Assembly (NCBI RefSeq): GCF_002368035.1
Contig: NZ_AP018223.1
Coordinates: 1,218,449 to 1,282,448 of the forward strand
DNA: 64,000 nt
Direction: 5' to 3'
Origin: Nostoc linckia NIES-25
GTDB taxonomy: Bacteria > Cyanobacteriota > Cyanobacteriia > Cyanobacteriales > Nostocaceae
The position numbers and the translations under genes were made by a program. Numbering within the stretch: the stretch's first letter is position 1; the number at the start of each line of letters is the position of its first letter. Below the pieces are notes generated by a model. That model saw only the letters and a list, made by a program, of their open reading frames with translations, ran no database searches and was not told where the DNA came from. Positions 8,015 to 17,638 of the stretch are shown here, in pieces.

Positions 8015-11000
8015 ATGAACGCAATATTAGATTTAACCTGCTCAATTCCCGGATACAACCCGATCGAGCAACTGTATTGCGGTTCTAGAACGATAGTATA
8101 TCGAGGGATACGAGAGTTAGATAGCCAACCAGTAGTTATCAAATTCTTGAAACGAGAGTATCCCACTTTCAATGAACTATTGCAGTTTCGCAATCAATAC
8201 ACCATCGCTAACAACTTAGAAATTCCAGGAATTGTGCGTTTCTTGTGCTTGGAACCATACCGCAATAGTTACGCCTTAGTGATGGAGGATTTTGGTGGCG
8301 TTTCTTTAAGAGTATATGCCCAAGACCAATTACTTTCGATAACTGAGGTTTTGGAAATTGCCCTACAACTAGCAGATATTCTTCACGGCCTCTACTGTCA
8401 TCGTGTCATTCACAAAGATATAAAACCTGCCAATATTCTAATTCATCCCCAAACAAAACAAGTTAAGCTGATAGATTTTAGTATTGCTTCCCTGCTACCC
8501 AAAGAAACCACCGAAATTAAAAATGTTAATGGGTTAGAAGGAACATTAAGCTATTTGTCGCCAGAACAAACAGGAAGAATGAACCGGGGTATCGACTACC
8601 GCAGCGACTTCTACTCTTTAGGTGTGACTCTTTATGAACTGTTAACTGGACAACTTCCTTTTGAATCTAACGAAGCTATGGAATTGGTGCATTGTCATAT
8701 TGCAAAACTTCCAAATCAATTAGGAGATAAAAGGCAAGAAATCCCAGAGGTTTTGTCAGAGATTGTGATGAAATTGATGGCAAAAAATCCAGAGGATCGC
8801 TATCAAAGTGCCCTGGGATTAAAATTTGATTTAGAAAATTGCTTGGTGCAATTACAGCAAACAGGAAAGATCGATCCTTTCATTATCGGTCAACGGGACT
8901 TGTGCGATCGCTTTATCATTCCGGAAAAATTATATGGCAGAGAAAACGAAGTCGAACAACTACTAGCAGCTTTTGAAAGAGTCGCTCTTGGTAGTAGCGA
9001 ACTGATGTTAGTTGCGGGTTTTTCTGGAATTGGTAAAACTGCCGTTGTTAACGAAGTTCACAAACCAATTGTCAGGAAACAGGGATATTTCACTAAAGGT
9101 AAATTTGACCAATTTAATCGCAGTATTCCCTTATCTGCCTTTTTGCAAGCCTTTCGCAATTTAATCGAACAAATCTTAACACAAAGCGATACCCAAATTG
9201 CCCAATGGAAAGATAAAATCCTTGGGGAATTAGGTGAAAACGCCCAGGTAATTATAGAAGTTATTCCCGCATTAGAAATAATTATAGGCAAGCAACCACC
9301 GATACCAGAGCTATCAGGAACTGCTGCCCAAAACAGATTTAATTTAATATTTACAAAATTTATTCAAACATTTGCCAGCCAAGAACATCCCTTAGTAATC
9401 TTCTTGGATGATTTGCAGTGGGCAGATGCGACTTCATTGAAATTTTTGCAATTATTAATGAATCAAGCGAGTCTGGGATATTTATTATTAATTGGAGCTT
9501 ATAGGGATAATGAGGTATCCCTCGCACATCCTTTAATATTGGTATTGGATGAAATTCGCAAACACGGTGCGAAAATTAGCACAATTACTTTGCAAGCACT
9601 AAGTAATTTGAAATTAAATCATTTAGTCGCTGATACCCTTGCTTGCTCGGAAGATGTGGCATTTCCACTATCACAATTGGTATATCAAAAAACTAAAGGC
9701 AATCCGTTTTTTAGTACCCAGTTTCTCAAAGCATTACACCAAGAAGGGTTGATTGAGTTCAACTTAGAGTCAGGCTGTTGGCAATGTGACATCGCCCAGA
9801 TAAATCAGCAAGCTCTCACTGAAGATGTGGTGGAATTCATGGCATGGCAATTACAAAAGTTACCTGAATCTACTCAATTTGTATTGCAGCTAGCTGCTTG
9901 TATTGGAAATAAGTTTGATTTAAAAACCTTAGCCATCGTTTCTCAATTATCAGAGGTAGAAACTGCTGCTGCTTTATGGAAGCCATTACAAGAAGCTTTA
10001 ATTTTACCCCAAAGTGAAGTTTATAAATTTTATCAACAAGAGTCATTAGTCAATAGTCATTTGTCATCCGTAGATAAACTACAACAAATAACCAATGACC
10101 AAGGACAAATAACAATTACATATAAATTTTTGCACGATCGCGTCCAACAAGCCGCCTATTCTTTGATTCCAGATGACCAAAAACAAGCAACACACTTGAA
10201 AATTGGGCAACTGCTACTAAAAAATACAAAAGCAGCAGAACAAGAAGAAAATCTGTTTGAAATTGTTAATCAACTCAACATTGGCAAATCTCTAATTCTC
10301 GAACGTTCGCAGCAAATACAACTCGCCGGACTCAATCTCAAAGCGGGACAAAAAGCCAGAATTGCAACAGCCTACACCGCAGCTTTGGAGTATTCCATCA
10401 CAGGGATTTATTTGTTGAAGCTTGGCGAGAAAGAGTCTTGCTGGCAAACACAATACGACCTCAGCTTACCACTGTATGAACTAGCAACAGAAGCCGCCTA
10501 CCTCAGCGGTGATTTTTCACAGATGGAGCAATTTGCAAATATTATTCTACAACAGTCCAAAACTGCGATCGATAAAATGAAAGTTTATGCTGTTAAAATC
10601 CAAGCTGAAATGGCCCAAGTTAAAAAGCTGCAAGCTGTCAAAATTGGGTTAGAAGCTTTGGAATTAGTAGGAGTAAGTATATCCGAATCCCCCGATTCCT
10701 CAGATATTCAACAAGCAGTTACTGAAACTACAAATAATCTAAATAGCAAGAATATCGAAGATTTGATTAACTTGCCTTTGATGACAGATATCAAAAAATT
10801 AGCAGCTGCAAGAATATTAAACAGTATTGGTACTGCTACCTATCAAGCCGCACCGGAAATTTTTCCCTTGGTGATTTGCAAACTAGTCAACTTATCAATC
10901 AATTATGGAAACTCACCTTTTTCAAGCTATGGTTACGCTTGTTATAGTATTCTCGTAAATGAAAAACTTCAAGATATTGACTTGGCTTATCAGTCCAGCA

Positions 11001-13465
11001 AGTTAGCTTTAAAGTTAGCAGAACATTTCAATATTCCAGAGATGAAAGCATCTGCGTTTATGGTGGCGGGATGTTCGACAATTTTTGGCAAAACTCATTT
11101 AAGAGAAACATTGCCAATTTTGTGGGAGAGCTATCAAAGTGCAATGGAAAGTGGCAACTTAGAATTTGTTGGTTATGCGGCCTTAACGAAATGCCAAAAT
11201 TCATATTTAGCTGGGCATGAGTTAAGTGTATTGCAAGAAGAAATTGCAACTATAAGTGATGCCTTGGCTCAACTAAAGCAAGAAAACATCTTATATATAC
11301 TAGGCATGTATCAACAGTCAGTTTTAAATTTGTTAAATCCCTCTGGAGATCCATGCAGTTTCCGGGGTAAAATATGTGATGAAGAAATTTGTTTAAAGCT
11401 GCTGAATCATGCTAGCGATCGCACTGGATTTTTTCAGTTTTACTTTAACAAAATGATTCTTTGTTATTTGTTTGGTGAATACCAAAGCGCCTGTCAAAAT
11501 GCACTGCTAGCCCAACAGTATTTAGATGCAATACAAGGAACTATCTCTGTCCTAGTATTCAATTTTTATGATTCTTTGGCGCACTTAGCAATTTATTCAT
11601 CACTGTCAGATTCAGAACAAGAATCTATCTTAAATCGAGTGACAAACAACCAGCAAAAGATTCAGCTATGGGCAAACCACGCACCAATGAATTTTTTGCA
11701 CAAGTTTTATTTAGTGGAGGCAGAACGAGAGCGAGTACAAGGTAATAAAGCCAAAGCTATAGAGTTCTACGATCGCGCCATCAAAGAAGCTAACGAAAAT
11801 CATTATATCCAAGAAGAAGCGATCGCTAACGAACTCGCTGCTAAATTTTACCTGGACTGGGGCAAAGAGCGCATTGCTGAAGATTATTTAATTGCAGCCT
11901 ACTATGGTTATGCTCATTGGGGTGCAAAAGCTAAAGTTGCCGACTTAGAACAATGTTATCCCCAATTGTTAACAACAATTCTGCAACAATCTGCTAGAGG
12001 ATACGCGCCTAATGAAACCGTGTATGCAACTGAAAGTCGATTTATTTCTCAAACTTCTTCATCGGGAAACGGTGGTAATGTATCCACATCTCTAGACTTG
12101 GGTGCCATCCTCAAAGCCTCTCAAAACTTATCGAGCGAAATTCAACTAGACAAGCTACTGTCAGCACTGCTAGAAATCGTCACCGCAACCGCAGGCGCAG
12201 ATAAATGCGTGTTGATGTTGATCGATCGAAATCAACTTAGTATTCAAGGAGTGGCTCAAGTTGGTCAACCTGCGGTGGTTTTGCAGTCCATACTGCTGTC
12301 AGAAAGCAACGAAGTGCCTGTGAGTCTAATTAACACGGTCAAACGCAGCTTAAAAGCGACTGCGATCGTGAATACAATGGAGCATCCATTGTTGTTAACC
12401 GAGGCTTACATTTTACGCCAACAGCCCAAGAGTGTCCTGTGTACGCCAATTTTGCATCAAGGCAAACTCCTTGGCGTGCTGTATCTGGAGAACAATTTAA
12501 CAACCGGAGCATTTACCCACGAACGCGTCGAACTGCTGAATCTACTTTGCACTCAAGCCGCTATCTCTTTGGAAAATGCCAAACTCTATCAACAAGCACA
12601 ACAAGGAATCCAAGATTTACAACAGGCACAGCTACAAATCGTGCAAAGCGAAAAAATGTCTGCATTGGGTAACTTGGTTGCTGGGGTAGCTCATGAAATG
12701 AATAATCCTCTCGGTTTTATTGCTGCCAGTCTTAAACAAGCTAAACCCACTCTTGCTGATATTGTCGAACATTTGAAACTATATCAAGAAAATCTACCAA
12801 ATCCAGGGGATGAAATTATAGACCATGCCGAAGAAATTGACTTGGATTATAGTTTGGCAGACTTACCCAAAATGATTGATTCCATGACCATCGCTTGCGA
12901 TCGCTTGAAAAATATCAGCACTAGTTTAAGAACTTTCTCCCGTGCAGATCGAGATTACAAAGTACGTTTCAATATTCACGAAGGTCTAGACAGCACAATT
13001 TTAATTTTAAAACATCGCCTCAAGGGAAATGAACAACGCCCTGCCATTGAAGTCAAGATCGACTATGGTAATCTCCCACAAATTGAGTGTTTTCCGGGGC
13101 AATTAAATCAGGTATTTATGAATATCTTGGCTAATGCTATTGATGCACTAGAAGAAGCAAATCAGGGACGCGAGTTTGAGGAAATTAAAGCCAATCCCAA
13201 CCAGATTACAATTACAACTTCAGTAGTAGAGAAAAATGTCAAAATTGCCATTGCTGATAATGGTCAGGGAATGAATGAGTCAGTCAAACAAAAAATATTT
13301 GACCATTTATTTACTACTAAAAGTGTTGGTAAAGGTACAGGTTTAGGCCTGGCGATCGCCCATCAGATTGTCGTAGAAAAACATGGCGGCACTTTGGATG
13401 TGAGTTCTACACCAGGTGAGGGAACTGAATTTACCATTATCATACCGATTCAGGCTCAGGGTTAA
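8015..13465 (+). CDS. giant Ser/Thr kinase - AAA ATPase - GAF - histidine kinase fusion
   Basis: About 1816 residues. Order: a Ser/Thr kinase domain (residues about 10-275; HKDIKPAN catalytic loop near 133; DFS in place of DFG, SPEQTGRMNR in the activation segment); an AAA/STAND-type ATPase with Walker A GFSGIGKT near 334 and Walker B VIFLDDLQWAD; a long TPR-like helical region (about 700-1340); GAF (about 1362-1525); HisKA with the phospho-acceptor His in AHEMNNP (about 1560); and HATPase with IADNGQGM and GTGLGLAI. This is the cyanobacterial/myxobacterial 'trifunctional' kinase type, thought to integrate stimuli; the signal is unknown. The ATG at 8015 has TGGAG ten bases upstream; 8000 (ATG) and 7943 (TTG) are in-frame alternatives. 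A heptamer repeat is inserted in frame at 10041-10117. Confidence 0.93.
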   Translation: MNAILDLTCSIPGYNPIEQLYCGSRTIVYRGIRELDSQPVVIKFLKREYPTFNELLQFRNQYTIANNLEIPGIVRFLCLEPYRNSYALVMEDFGGVSLRVYAQDQLLSITEVLEIALQLADILHGLYCHRVIHKDIKPANILIHPQTKQVKLIDFSIASLLPKETTEIKNVNGLEGTLSYLSPEQTGRMNRGIDYRSDFYSLGVTLYELLTGQLPFESNEAMELVHCHIAKLPNQLGDKRQEIPEVLSEIVMKLMAKNPEDRYQSALGLKFDLENCLVQLQQTGKIDPFIIGQRDLCDRFIIPEKLYGRENEVEQLLAAFERVALGSSELMLVAGFSGIGKTAVVNEVHKPIVRKQGYFTKGKFDQFNRSIPLSAFLQAFRNLIEQILTQSDTQIAQWKDKILGELGENAQVIIEVIPALEIIIGKQPPIPELSGTAAQNRFNLIFTKFIQTFASQEHPLVIFLDDLQWADATSLKFLQLLMNQASLGYLLLIGAYRDNEVSLAHPLILVLDEIRKHGAKISTITLQALSNLKLNHLVADTLACSEDVAFPLSQLVYQKTKGNPFFSTQFLKALHQEGLIEFNLESGCWQCDIAQINQQALTEDVVEFMAWQLQKLPESTQFVLQLAACIGNKFDLKTLAIVSQLSEVETAAALWKPLQEALILPQSEVYKFYQQESLVNSHLSSVDKLQQITNDQGQITITYKFLHDRVQQAAYSLIPDDQKQATHLKIGQLLLKNTKAAEQEENLFEIVNQLNIGKSLILERSQQIQLAGLNLKAGQKARIATAYTAALEYSITGIYLLKLGEKESCWQTQYDLSLPLYELATEAAYLSGDFSQMEQFANIILQQSKTAIDKMKVYAVKIQAEMAQVKKLQAVKIGLEALELVGVSISESPDSSDIQQAVTETTNNLNSKNIEDLINLPLMTDIKKLAAARILNSIGTATYQAAPEIFPLVICKLVNLSINYGNSPFSSYGYACYSILVNEKLQDIDLAYQSSKLALKLAEHFNIPEMKASAFMVAGCSTIFGKTHLRETLPILWESYQSAMESGNLEFVGYAALTKCQNSYLAGHELSVLQEEIATISDALAQLKQENILYILGMYQQSVLNLLNPSGDPCSFRGKICDEEICLKLLNHASDRTGFFQFYFNKMILCYLFGEYQSACQNALLAQQYLDAIQGTISVLVFNFYDSLAHLAIYSSLSDSEQESILNRVTNNQQKIQLWANHAPMNFLHKFYLVEAERERVQGNKAKAIEFYDRAIKEANENHYIQEEAIANELAAKFYLDWGKERIAEDYLIAAYYGYAHWGAKAKVADLEQCYPQLLTTILQQSARGYAPNETVYATESRFISQTSSSGNGGNVSTSLDLGAILKASQNLSSEIQLDKLLSALLEIVTATAGADKCVLMLIDRNQLSIQGVAQVGQPAVVLQSILLSESNEVPVSLINTVKRSLKATAIVNTMEHPLLLTEAYILRQQPKSVLCTPILHQGKLLGVLYLENNLTTGAFTHERVELLNLLCTQAAISLENAKLYQQAQQGIQDLQQAQLQIVQSEKMSALGNLVAGVAHEMNNPLGFIAASLKQAKPTLADIVEHLKLYQENLPNPGDEIIDHAEEIDLDYSLADLPKMIDSMTIACDRLKNISTSLRTFSRADRDYKVRFNIHEGLDSTILILKHRLKGNEQRPAIEVKIDYGNLPQIECFPGQLNQVFMNILANAIDALEEANQGREFEEIKANPNQITITTSVVEKNVKIAIADNGQGMNESVKQKIFDHLFTTKSVGKGTGLGLAIAHQIVVEKHGGTLDVSSTPGEGTEFTIIIPIQAQG
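10041..10117. repeat. heptamer repeat (TTAGTCA type) inside the giant kinase gene
   Basis: AGTCATTAGTCAATAGTCAT is followed by TTGTCAT, and then a complementary part containing CCAATGACCAAGGACAAAT. The same repeat arrangement is intergenic at 44472-44590. Here it is translated as the region around NSHLSSVDKLQQITNDQG, in the linker between the ATPase part and the TPR-like part, and it keeps the frame. Confidence 0.65.
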
Positions 13466-13500
13466 CCCAAGGCGATCGCTTCTCGTTTAAAGAGCCAGGG

Positions 13501-13733
13501 AGTGTGGGAGGTGTGGGAGATGGGGAGATGGGGAGGTGTGGGAGATGGGGAGATGGGGAGATGGGGAGATGGGGAGGTGTGAGAGGTGTGGGAGGATGGG
13601 GAGGTGTGGGAGGTGTGGAAGGATGGTGAAAAAATCTTTCCTCCCTCTCTCCCCACACTCCCCCATCCCCCCATCTCCCCATCTCCCCACCTCCCACACT
13701 CCCCACACTCCCCCATCCCCCCTCTCCCCTGCC
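13501..13733. repeat. G-rich/C-rich inverted minisatellite between convergent genes
   Basis: The left arm (13501-13625) is built of GATGGGGA and GGTGTGGGA units; the right arm (about 13645-13733) is the complementary kind, with ATCTCCCC and CCACACTCCCC units. As a whole it is an imperfect palindrome of over 200 bp lying exactly between the 3' ends of two convergent genes (13465 and 13748). It could form a very long RNA hairpin and act as a two-way terminator, or form G-quadruplexes on one strand. Many overlapping pseudo-ORFs rich in Gly/Trp/Pro/His come from it and are not genes. Confidence 0.85.
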
Positions 13734-13747
13734 TTCCTCGTCGAGGT

Positions 13748-14482
13748 TTAATACGGGCTAGCTGTGGGGCGCACAATAATCTCGTTGACATCCACATCGT
13801 CTGGTTGGTCGATGGCAAAGGCGATCGCTTTGGCAATAGCCTCGGCCGGAAGTGCTATTCTTCGGAATTCCTCCATTCCTTTGCCAGCTTCGGCATCGGT
13901 AATACTATCGGCCAGTTCGGACTCAGTTACACCCGGTGAAATCACTGTCACGCGAATGTCGGTATTTTCCTGGCGCAGTCCCTCGGAAATCGCCAAGACA
14001 GCGAACTTGGTAGCACAGTAAACGGCGCAGGTTGGCCAAACGGTGTGTCCGCCAATGGAGGATATGTTAACGAACTGGCCGAACCCCTGACGTTTCATTA
14101 CGGGCAGCCCGGCGGCGATGCCGTTGAGTACGCCCCGGATGTTGACATCAATCATCCGATCCCATTCATCAACCTTGAGGGCTTCTAGTTTCGAGAGTGG
14201 CATGACGCCGGCATTGTTGACGATGACATCAACACGGCCAAATTTGTTCTGAGCAAATTCTACAAAGGCTTGGAAGTCGGTACGACTAGTGACATCGAGA
14301 GTTTGGTACTCTGCCGAGCCGCCTTCAGAGCGGATGGCAGCCACGAGGGTTTCCAGCCGCTCGGTGCGCCTTGCGCCCAGCACCACGCGGACACCTTTAC
14401 GAGCGAGTAGACGTGCTGTTGCTTCACCGATACCGCTGCTTGCGCCTGTAATCAATACGACTTTTTGTTCGTTGGTAGTCAT
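13748..14482 (-). CDS. short-chain dehydrogenase/reductase (SDR)
   Basis: 244 residues from the ATG at 14482 (MTTNEQKVVLITG); the frame is open 23 codons further but that extension is not SDR-like. Classical SDR landmarks: TGASSGIG cofactor loop, NNAGVMP, Ser in ISSIGG, Tyr-x3-Lys in YCATK, and SPGVTESE. It would oxidise or reduce a small alcohol or ketone with NAD(P); the substrate is unknown. The Arg in GARRTER after the second strand suggests NADP preference (family knowledge). It is divergent from the AraC regulator at 14721, the usual layout of a regulated oxidoreductase. The stop lies just beyond the 13.5-13.7 kb minisatellite. Confidence 0.92.
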   Translation of the reverse strand: MTTNEQKVVLITGASSGIGEATARLLARKGVRVVLGARRTERLETLVAAIRSEGGSAEYQTLDVTSRTDFQAFVEFAQNKFGRVDVIVNNAGVMPLSKLEALKVDEWDRMIDVNIRGVLNGIAAGLPVMKRQGFGQFVNISSIGGHTVWPTCAVYCATKFAVLAISEGLRQENTDIRVTVISPGVTESELADSITDAEAGKGMEEFRRIALPAEAIAKAIAFAIDQPDDVDVNEIIVRPTASPY

Positions 14483-14720
14483 AAAATCAATTAGGTATCT
14501 AAATAATTCGATATTGCGTGGAACTTTGGGTTGGTTGGATGTCCAGCACACTTTTAATTTAAAAGAGCCAAAACGCGATCCGGTAATCTGAACCTGCTCA
14601 ATTCTTGCCTAATCCTGCATTCTTTTTATTGCCTACGCTCAAAAGCTAGACCGCCAGAAGTGGTTGAATATATTGGGGGTATCCTGGATATTAGTCTCAT
14701 AAAAGATTTCAAGTGAGATT
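14483..14720. promoter_or_regulatory. divergent promoter region of SDR and AraC genes
   Basis: This 238-bp gap separates two divergently transcribed genes, so it must contain both promoters and probably the AraC-family operator. No clean inverted or direct operator repeat stood out by eye. Confidence 0.5.
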
Positions 14721-15623
14721 ATGGAACAGACAGTTACAAAGCAGCAGTCAGAGCTTGCTGATTTGATTGCACAGAACAGTAAAACAGATGGCGTCCATGC
14801 CACGGCGATCGAGCGGTTGTTTTTAATCCGCTCCTCGCAACCAACTATGCCTCTGTATGCTCTCCATGAGCCTGCTCTGTGCATTGTCGCTCAAGGCAAG
14901 AAGCAGGTGATGTTGGCGGACAATTTGTATGTTTATGGTCGAGATCGATGTTTGGTAGTGTCCATCGATCTGCCTGTGGTGGGTCAAGTGATTGAAGCAA
15001 CGCCAACCGTTCCGTATCTATGCCTCCGGCTAGATTTAGATGCGGCAGAACTCAGTACACTGATGATGGAAGCAAAACTAGACGCTACCGCTAACCAACA
15101 ACCACCGGGCTTGTCTTTAAGTCCTGTGAGTCCGCAACTGCTGGATGCAGCCATCCGACTTTTAAGGCTGTTGGAAACCCCTGAAGATATTGCCATCCTC
15201 GCACCTTTGGTTGTACGAGAAATTCTCTACCGTTTGCTATCAGGCGAACAAAGTGCGCGATTGCGACAGATTGCCTTAGCCGATAAACGGCTTCAGGGGA
15301 TTAGTAAGGCGATTAACTGGCTCAAATGGAACTATGAAAAGCCATTTCGCATTGAGGCGATCGCTCGCGAAGCCTGCATGAGTACGTCATCTCTTCATCA
15401 TCATTTTAAATCTGTCACTGCCATGAGTCCTTTACAATATCAAAAGCAACTCCGGCTCCTACAAGCCCGTAGCTTAATGCTGGGACAGGGTATGGATGCA
15501 GCAACAGCTAGTCATCATGTGGGTTATGAAAGTCCCTCACAGTTTAGCCGTGAATATAGTCGATTGTTTGGCGCACCACCGTTACGTGACATCGCTCGGC
15601 TAAAAAGTAGTCAAGAAATGTAA
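14721..15623 (+). CDS. AraC family transcriptional regulator
   Basis: 300 residues. The N-terminal part (about 30-190) matches the AraC_N type: PTMPLYALHEPALCIVAQGKK is the characteristic opening, followed by a sensor/dimerisation fold. The C-terminal 100 residues hold two helix-turn-helix motifs (IEAIAREACMSTSSLHHHFK and GYESPSQFSREYSRLFG). Regulators with this N-domain often sit next to the SDR or aldo-keto reductase gene they control, and here the SDR at 13748-14482 is divergent, so it is the probable target (inference). The effector is unknown. Confidence 0.92.
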   Translation: MEQTVTKQQSELADLIAQNSKTDGVHATAIERLFLIRSSQPTMPLYALHEPALCIVAQGKKQVMLADNLYVYGRDRCLVVSIDLPVVGQVIEATPTVPYLCLRLDLDAAELSTLMMEAKLDATANQQPPGLSLSPVSPQLLDAAIRLLRLLETPEDIAILAPLVVREILYRLLSGEQSARLRQIALADKRLQGISKAINWLKWNYEKPFRIEAIAREACMSTSSLHHHFKSVTAMSPLQYQKQLRLLQARSLMLGQGMDAATASHHVGYESPSQFSREYSRLFGAPPLRDIARLKSSQEM

Positions 15624-15915
15624 AAAGAAGCGGGTAGAGATGCGATTAACCTTTGTCTGTACGGAAGTGGCGAAAAAATAAATTTAAGTAAGCCATCAGC
15701 GTAAATAATTATTGTTAGGAAAAGGCAGGGAGCAGGGAGTAAGGAACGGAGGAAAAAGGGTTTGAGCCTTGTTTACTTTTTGTCAAACAGTTCGGTTTTT
15801 TTGTGCCGACTTACTTATAAATAAAAAAATAAATCAAAAATTACCCGGTATCAGCTCTAGACTTTGTGAAATAAACATTGTAGAAAACAATTAAACAGTA
15901 CAGGATGTAAGTTAA

Positions 15916-16356
15916 ATGGGTCGAAAAATTAGTAAAGTTTTTCAACAGTCTGGAGTTATTCCTTATAGAGTTAACAACGGTAAAGTCGAAATCTTATTGA
16001 TTACAACTCGCAACCAGCAGCATTGGGTAATTCCCAAAGGAGATATTCCGTCAGGAATGAGTCCGCCCGATTCCGCAGCCAAAGAAGCTTGGGAAGAAGC
16101 AGGAGTAATTGGACAGGTGGACGCCAACGAACTGGGCACTTATAAATACCGCAAACAAGGTAAAGCCTACCAGGTCAAAATGTATTTATTGCCAGTGGAT
16201 ATTCTGAGTGAAGATTATCCAGAAGCAACTAAAAGAAAACGCCAGTGGGTAGAAGTGAATCAAGCTATCAGGCGGGTTAAGTTTAATTCACTCAAACGAG
16301 TAATGAAAGGTTTTTTTAAAGTGAAATATTCTTCTTGTGCATTTCGATGCTTCTGA
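15916..16356 (+). CDS. Nudix hydrolase
   Basis: 146 residues. The Nudix box is at about residues 42-64 (KGDIPSGM...KEAWEEAGV): the metal-binding E-x2-E-E core is present, but the first conserved Glu is Met and the usual Arg before Glu is Lys. WVIPKGDIPSG and the TKRKRQWVEV segment fit the small subfamily of Nudix proteins acting on phosphorylated inositols or dinucleotides, though no substrate can be assigned. Stand-alone; 292 bp after the AraC gene, a gap in which I saw no feature. The ATG at 15916 is the first in frame and gives a normal length. Confidence 0.88.
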   Translation: MGRKISKVFQQSGVIPYRVNNGKVEILLITTRNQQHWVIPKGDIPSGMSPPDSAAKEAWEEAGVIGQVDANELGTYKYRKQGKAYQVKMYLLPVDILSEDYPEATKRKRQWVEVNQAIRRVKFNSLKRVMKGFFKVKYSSCAFRCF

Positions 16357-16361
16357 AAAAT

Positions 16362-16391
16362 AGAATTCAGAATTCAGAATTCAGAATTCAG
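16362..16391. repeat. heptamer tandem repeat AGAATTC
   Basis: AGAATTC is repeated four times in tandem directly after the Nudix stop codon. It belongs to the class of 7-bp tandem repeats known from heterocystous cyanobacteria. Scattered single copies occur nearby (16670-16690). Confidence 0.8.
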
Positions 16392-16561
16392 AGTGTGGGG
16401 CATTGAGATCTATTATTTAGAAGCACCACCAAAATTTTAATTTGGTGTGGTGTTTTACTGTTTATTCACATCCACCACTCACTTAAGCTTCATCTGAATT
16501 CTGATGGCTGGCGCTTTTATTGTTACTTGCGAAATACTGTTACTTCTGATTCTTGAATTCT

Positions 16562-16674
16562 GGCATTGCTGAATAAAGGGATGAAAAGTCAAAATTTGAT
16601 TTCTCTCTCCTCTTACTCTCTGCGCCTCTGCGTCTCTGCGTGAGATAAAAATCATCCCCCCAATCAGCAACGCC
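16562..16674. mobile_element. MITE-like element (family B) with 8-bp target duplication
   Basis: 113 bp. The left end is GGCATTGCTGAAT and the right end, reverse-complemented, GGCGTTGCTGATT. TGAATTCT stands on both sides (16554-16561 and 16675-16682), a likely target-site duplication, although the AGAATTC repeats nearby weaken this. The interior contains the common cyanobacterial filler CTCTGCGTCTCTGCGTGAGA. Confidence 0.6.
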
Positions 16675-16687
16675 TGAATTCTGAATT

Positions 16688-17638
16688 CTACTGTAAGTTT
16701 GCAAACTTATCTGTTGCTTCAATCAAAGCACTACGAATTCCCGGTTCGCTCATGGAATGACCTGCATCAGGAACGACAATAAATTCAGCCTCTGGCCAAG
16801 CGCGATGTAATTCCCAAGCTGATATCATCGGGCAAACTACATCATAACGTCCCTGAACAATTACAGCGGGAATATGACGAATACGGTCAACATTTAAAAG
16901 TAATTGGTCTTCTGTTTCAAAGAATCCTTTATTGGTAAAATAATGGCATTCAATACGAGCAAAAGCTGAGGCAAATTCATTATCGCCAAACTTTTGCATG
17001 AGTTCTGAATCGAAAAAAAGTCTACTTGTACTAGCTTCCCAAATCGACCAAGCACGCGCCGCTGTCAATTGAACTTGTAAATCTGGACTAGTCAAACGTC
17101 TGTAATATGCTGCAATCAGATCGTCACGCTCATCTATAGGAATTGGCTTTAGATATTCTTCCCAAGCATCGGGAAAAATATAACTAGTACCTTCTTGGTA
17201 AAACCATCGCAACTCTTTTTGTCTGAGCAGAAAAATACCACGAAGAATTAATCCCGTGCATCGAGAGGGATGGGTTTGGCTATAAGCTAATGATAAAGTG
17301 CTACCCCAACTACCACCGAAGACTGTCCATTTTTCTATGCCTAAATGTTGGCGCAGTTTTTCGATATCACTAACTAAATCCCAAGTAGTATTTTCTCGTA
17401 ATTCAGCGTGGGGTTTACTTTGACCGCAGCCGCGCTGGTCAAACATCACTAACCGCCATTTTTCTGGATGGAAGTATTGCCGATAAAAAGGCGGACATCC
17501 ACCACCAGGGCCTCCATGCAGCAAAACGATGGGTTGGCCTTGGGGGTTACCCGACTCTTCAAAATGGATAGTGTGCAGGTCAGAAACCTGTAAATTTCCT
17601 TCTCGGTAAGGTTCGAACGCTGGGTAAAGTTCTCGCAT
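16688..17638 (-). CDS. pip: prolyl aminopeptidase (alpha/beta hydrolase, S33)
   Basis: 316 residues, the usual length for proline iminopeptidase, which removes N-terminal proline from peptides in the cytoplasm. Landmarks: HGGPGGGCPP (oxyanion region), FDQRGCGQS, nucleophile Ser in GGSWGS (about residue 111), the acid in VQGRYDVVCP and the catalytic His in PDAGHS. The start codon ATG at 17638 gives MRELYPAFEPY, the typical N-terminus. It has no co-directional neighbour; the 495 bp upstream (17639-18133) are AT-rich with an AATAATAATTATTATT palindrome but no gene. Confidence 0.94.
   Translation of the reverse strand: MRELYPAFEPYREGNLQVSDLHTIHFEESGNPQGQPIVLLHGGPGGGCPPFYRQYFHPEKWRLVMFDQRGCGQSKPHAELRENTTWDLVSDIEKLRQHLGIEKWTVFGGSWGSTLSLAYSQTHPSRCTGLILRGIFLLRQKELRWFYQEGTSYIFPDAWEEYLKPIPIDERDDLIAAYYRRLTSPDLQVQLTAARAWSIWEASTSRLFFDSELMQKFGDNEFASAFARIECHYFTNKGFFETEDQLLLNVDRIRHIPAVIVQGRYDVVCPMISAWELHRAWPEAEFIVVPDAGHSMSEPGIRSALIEATDKFANLQ

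Noticed and set aside
13440..13939. Several overlapping ORFs of 70-124 codons on both strands
   Set aside because: All derive from the GATGGGGA minisatellite or are antisense to the SDR gene; composition is repeat-driven.
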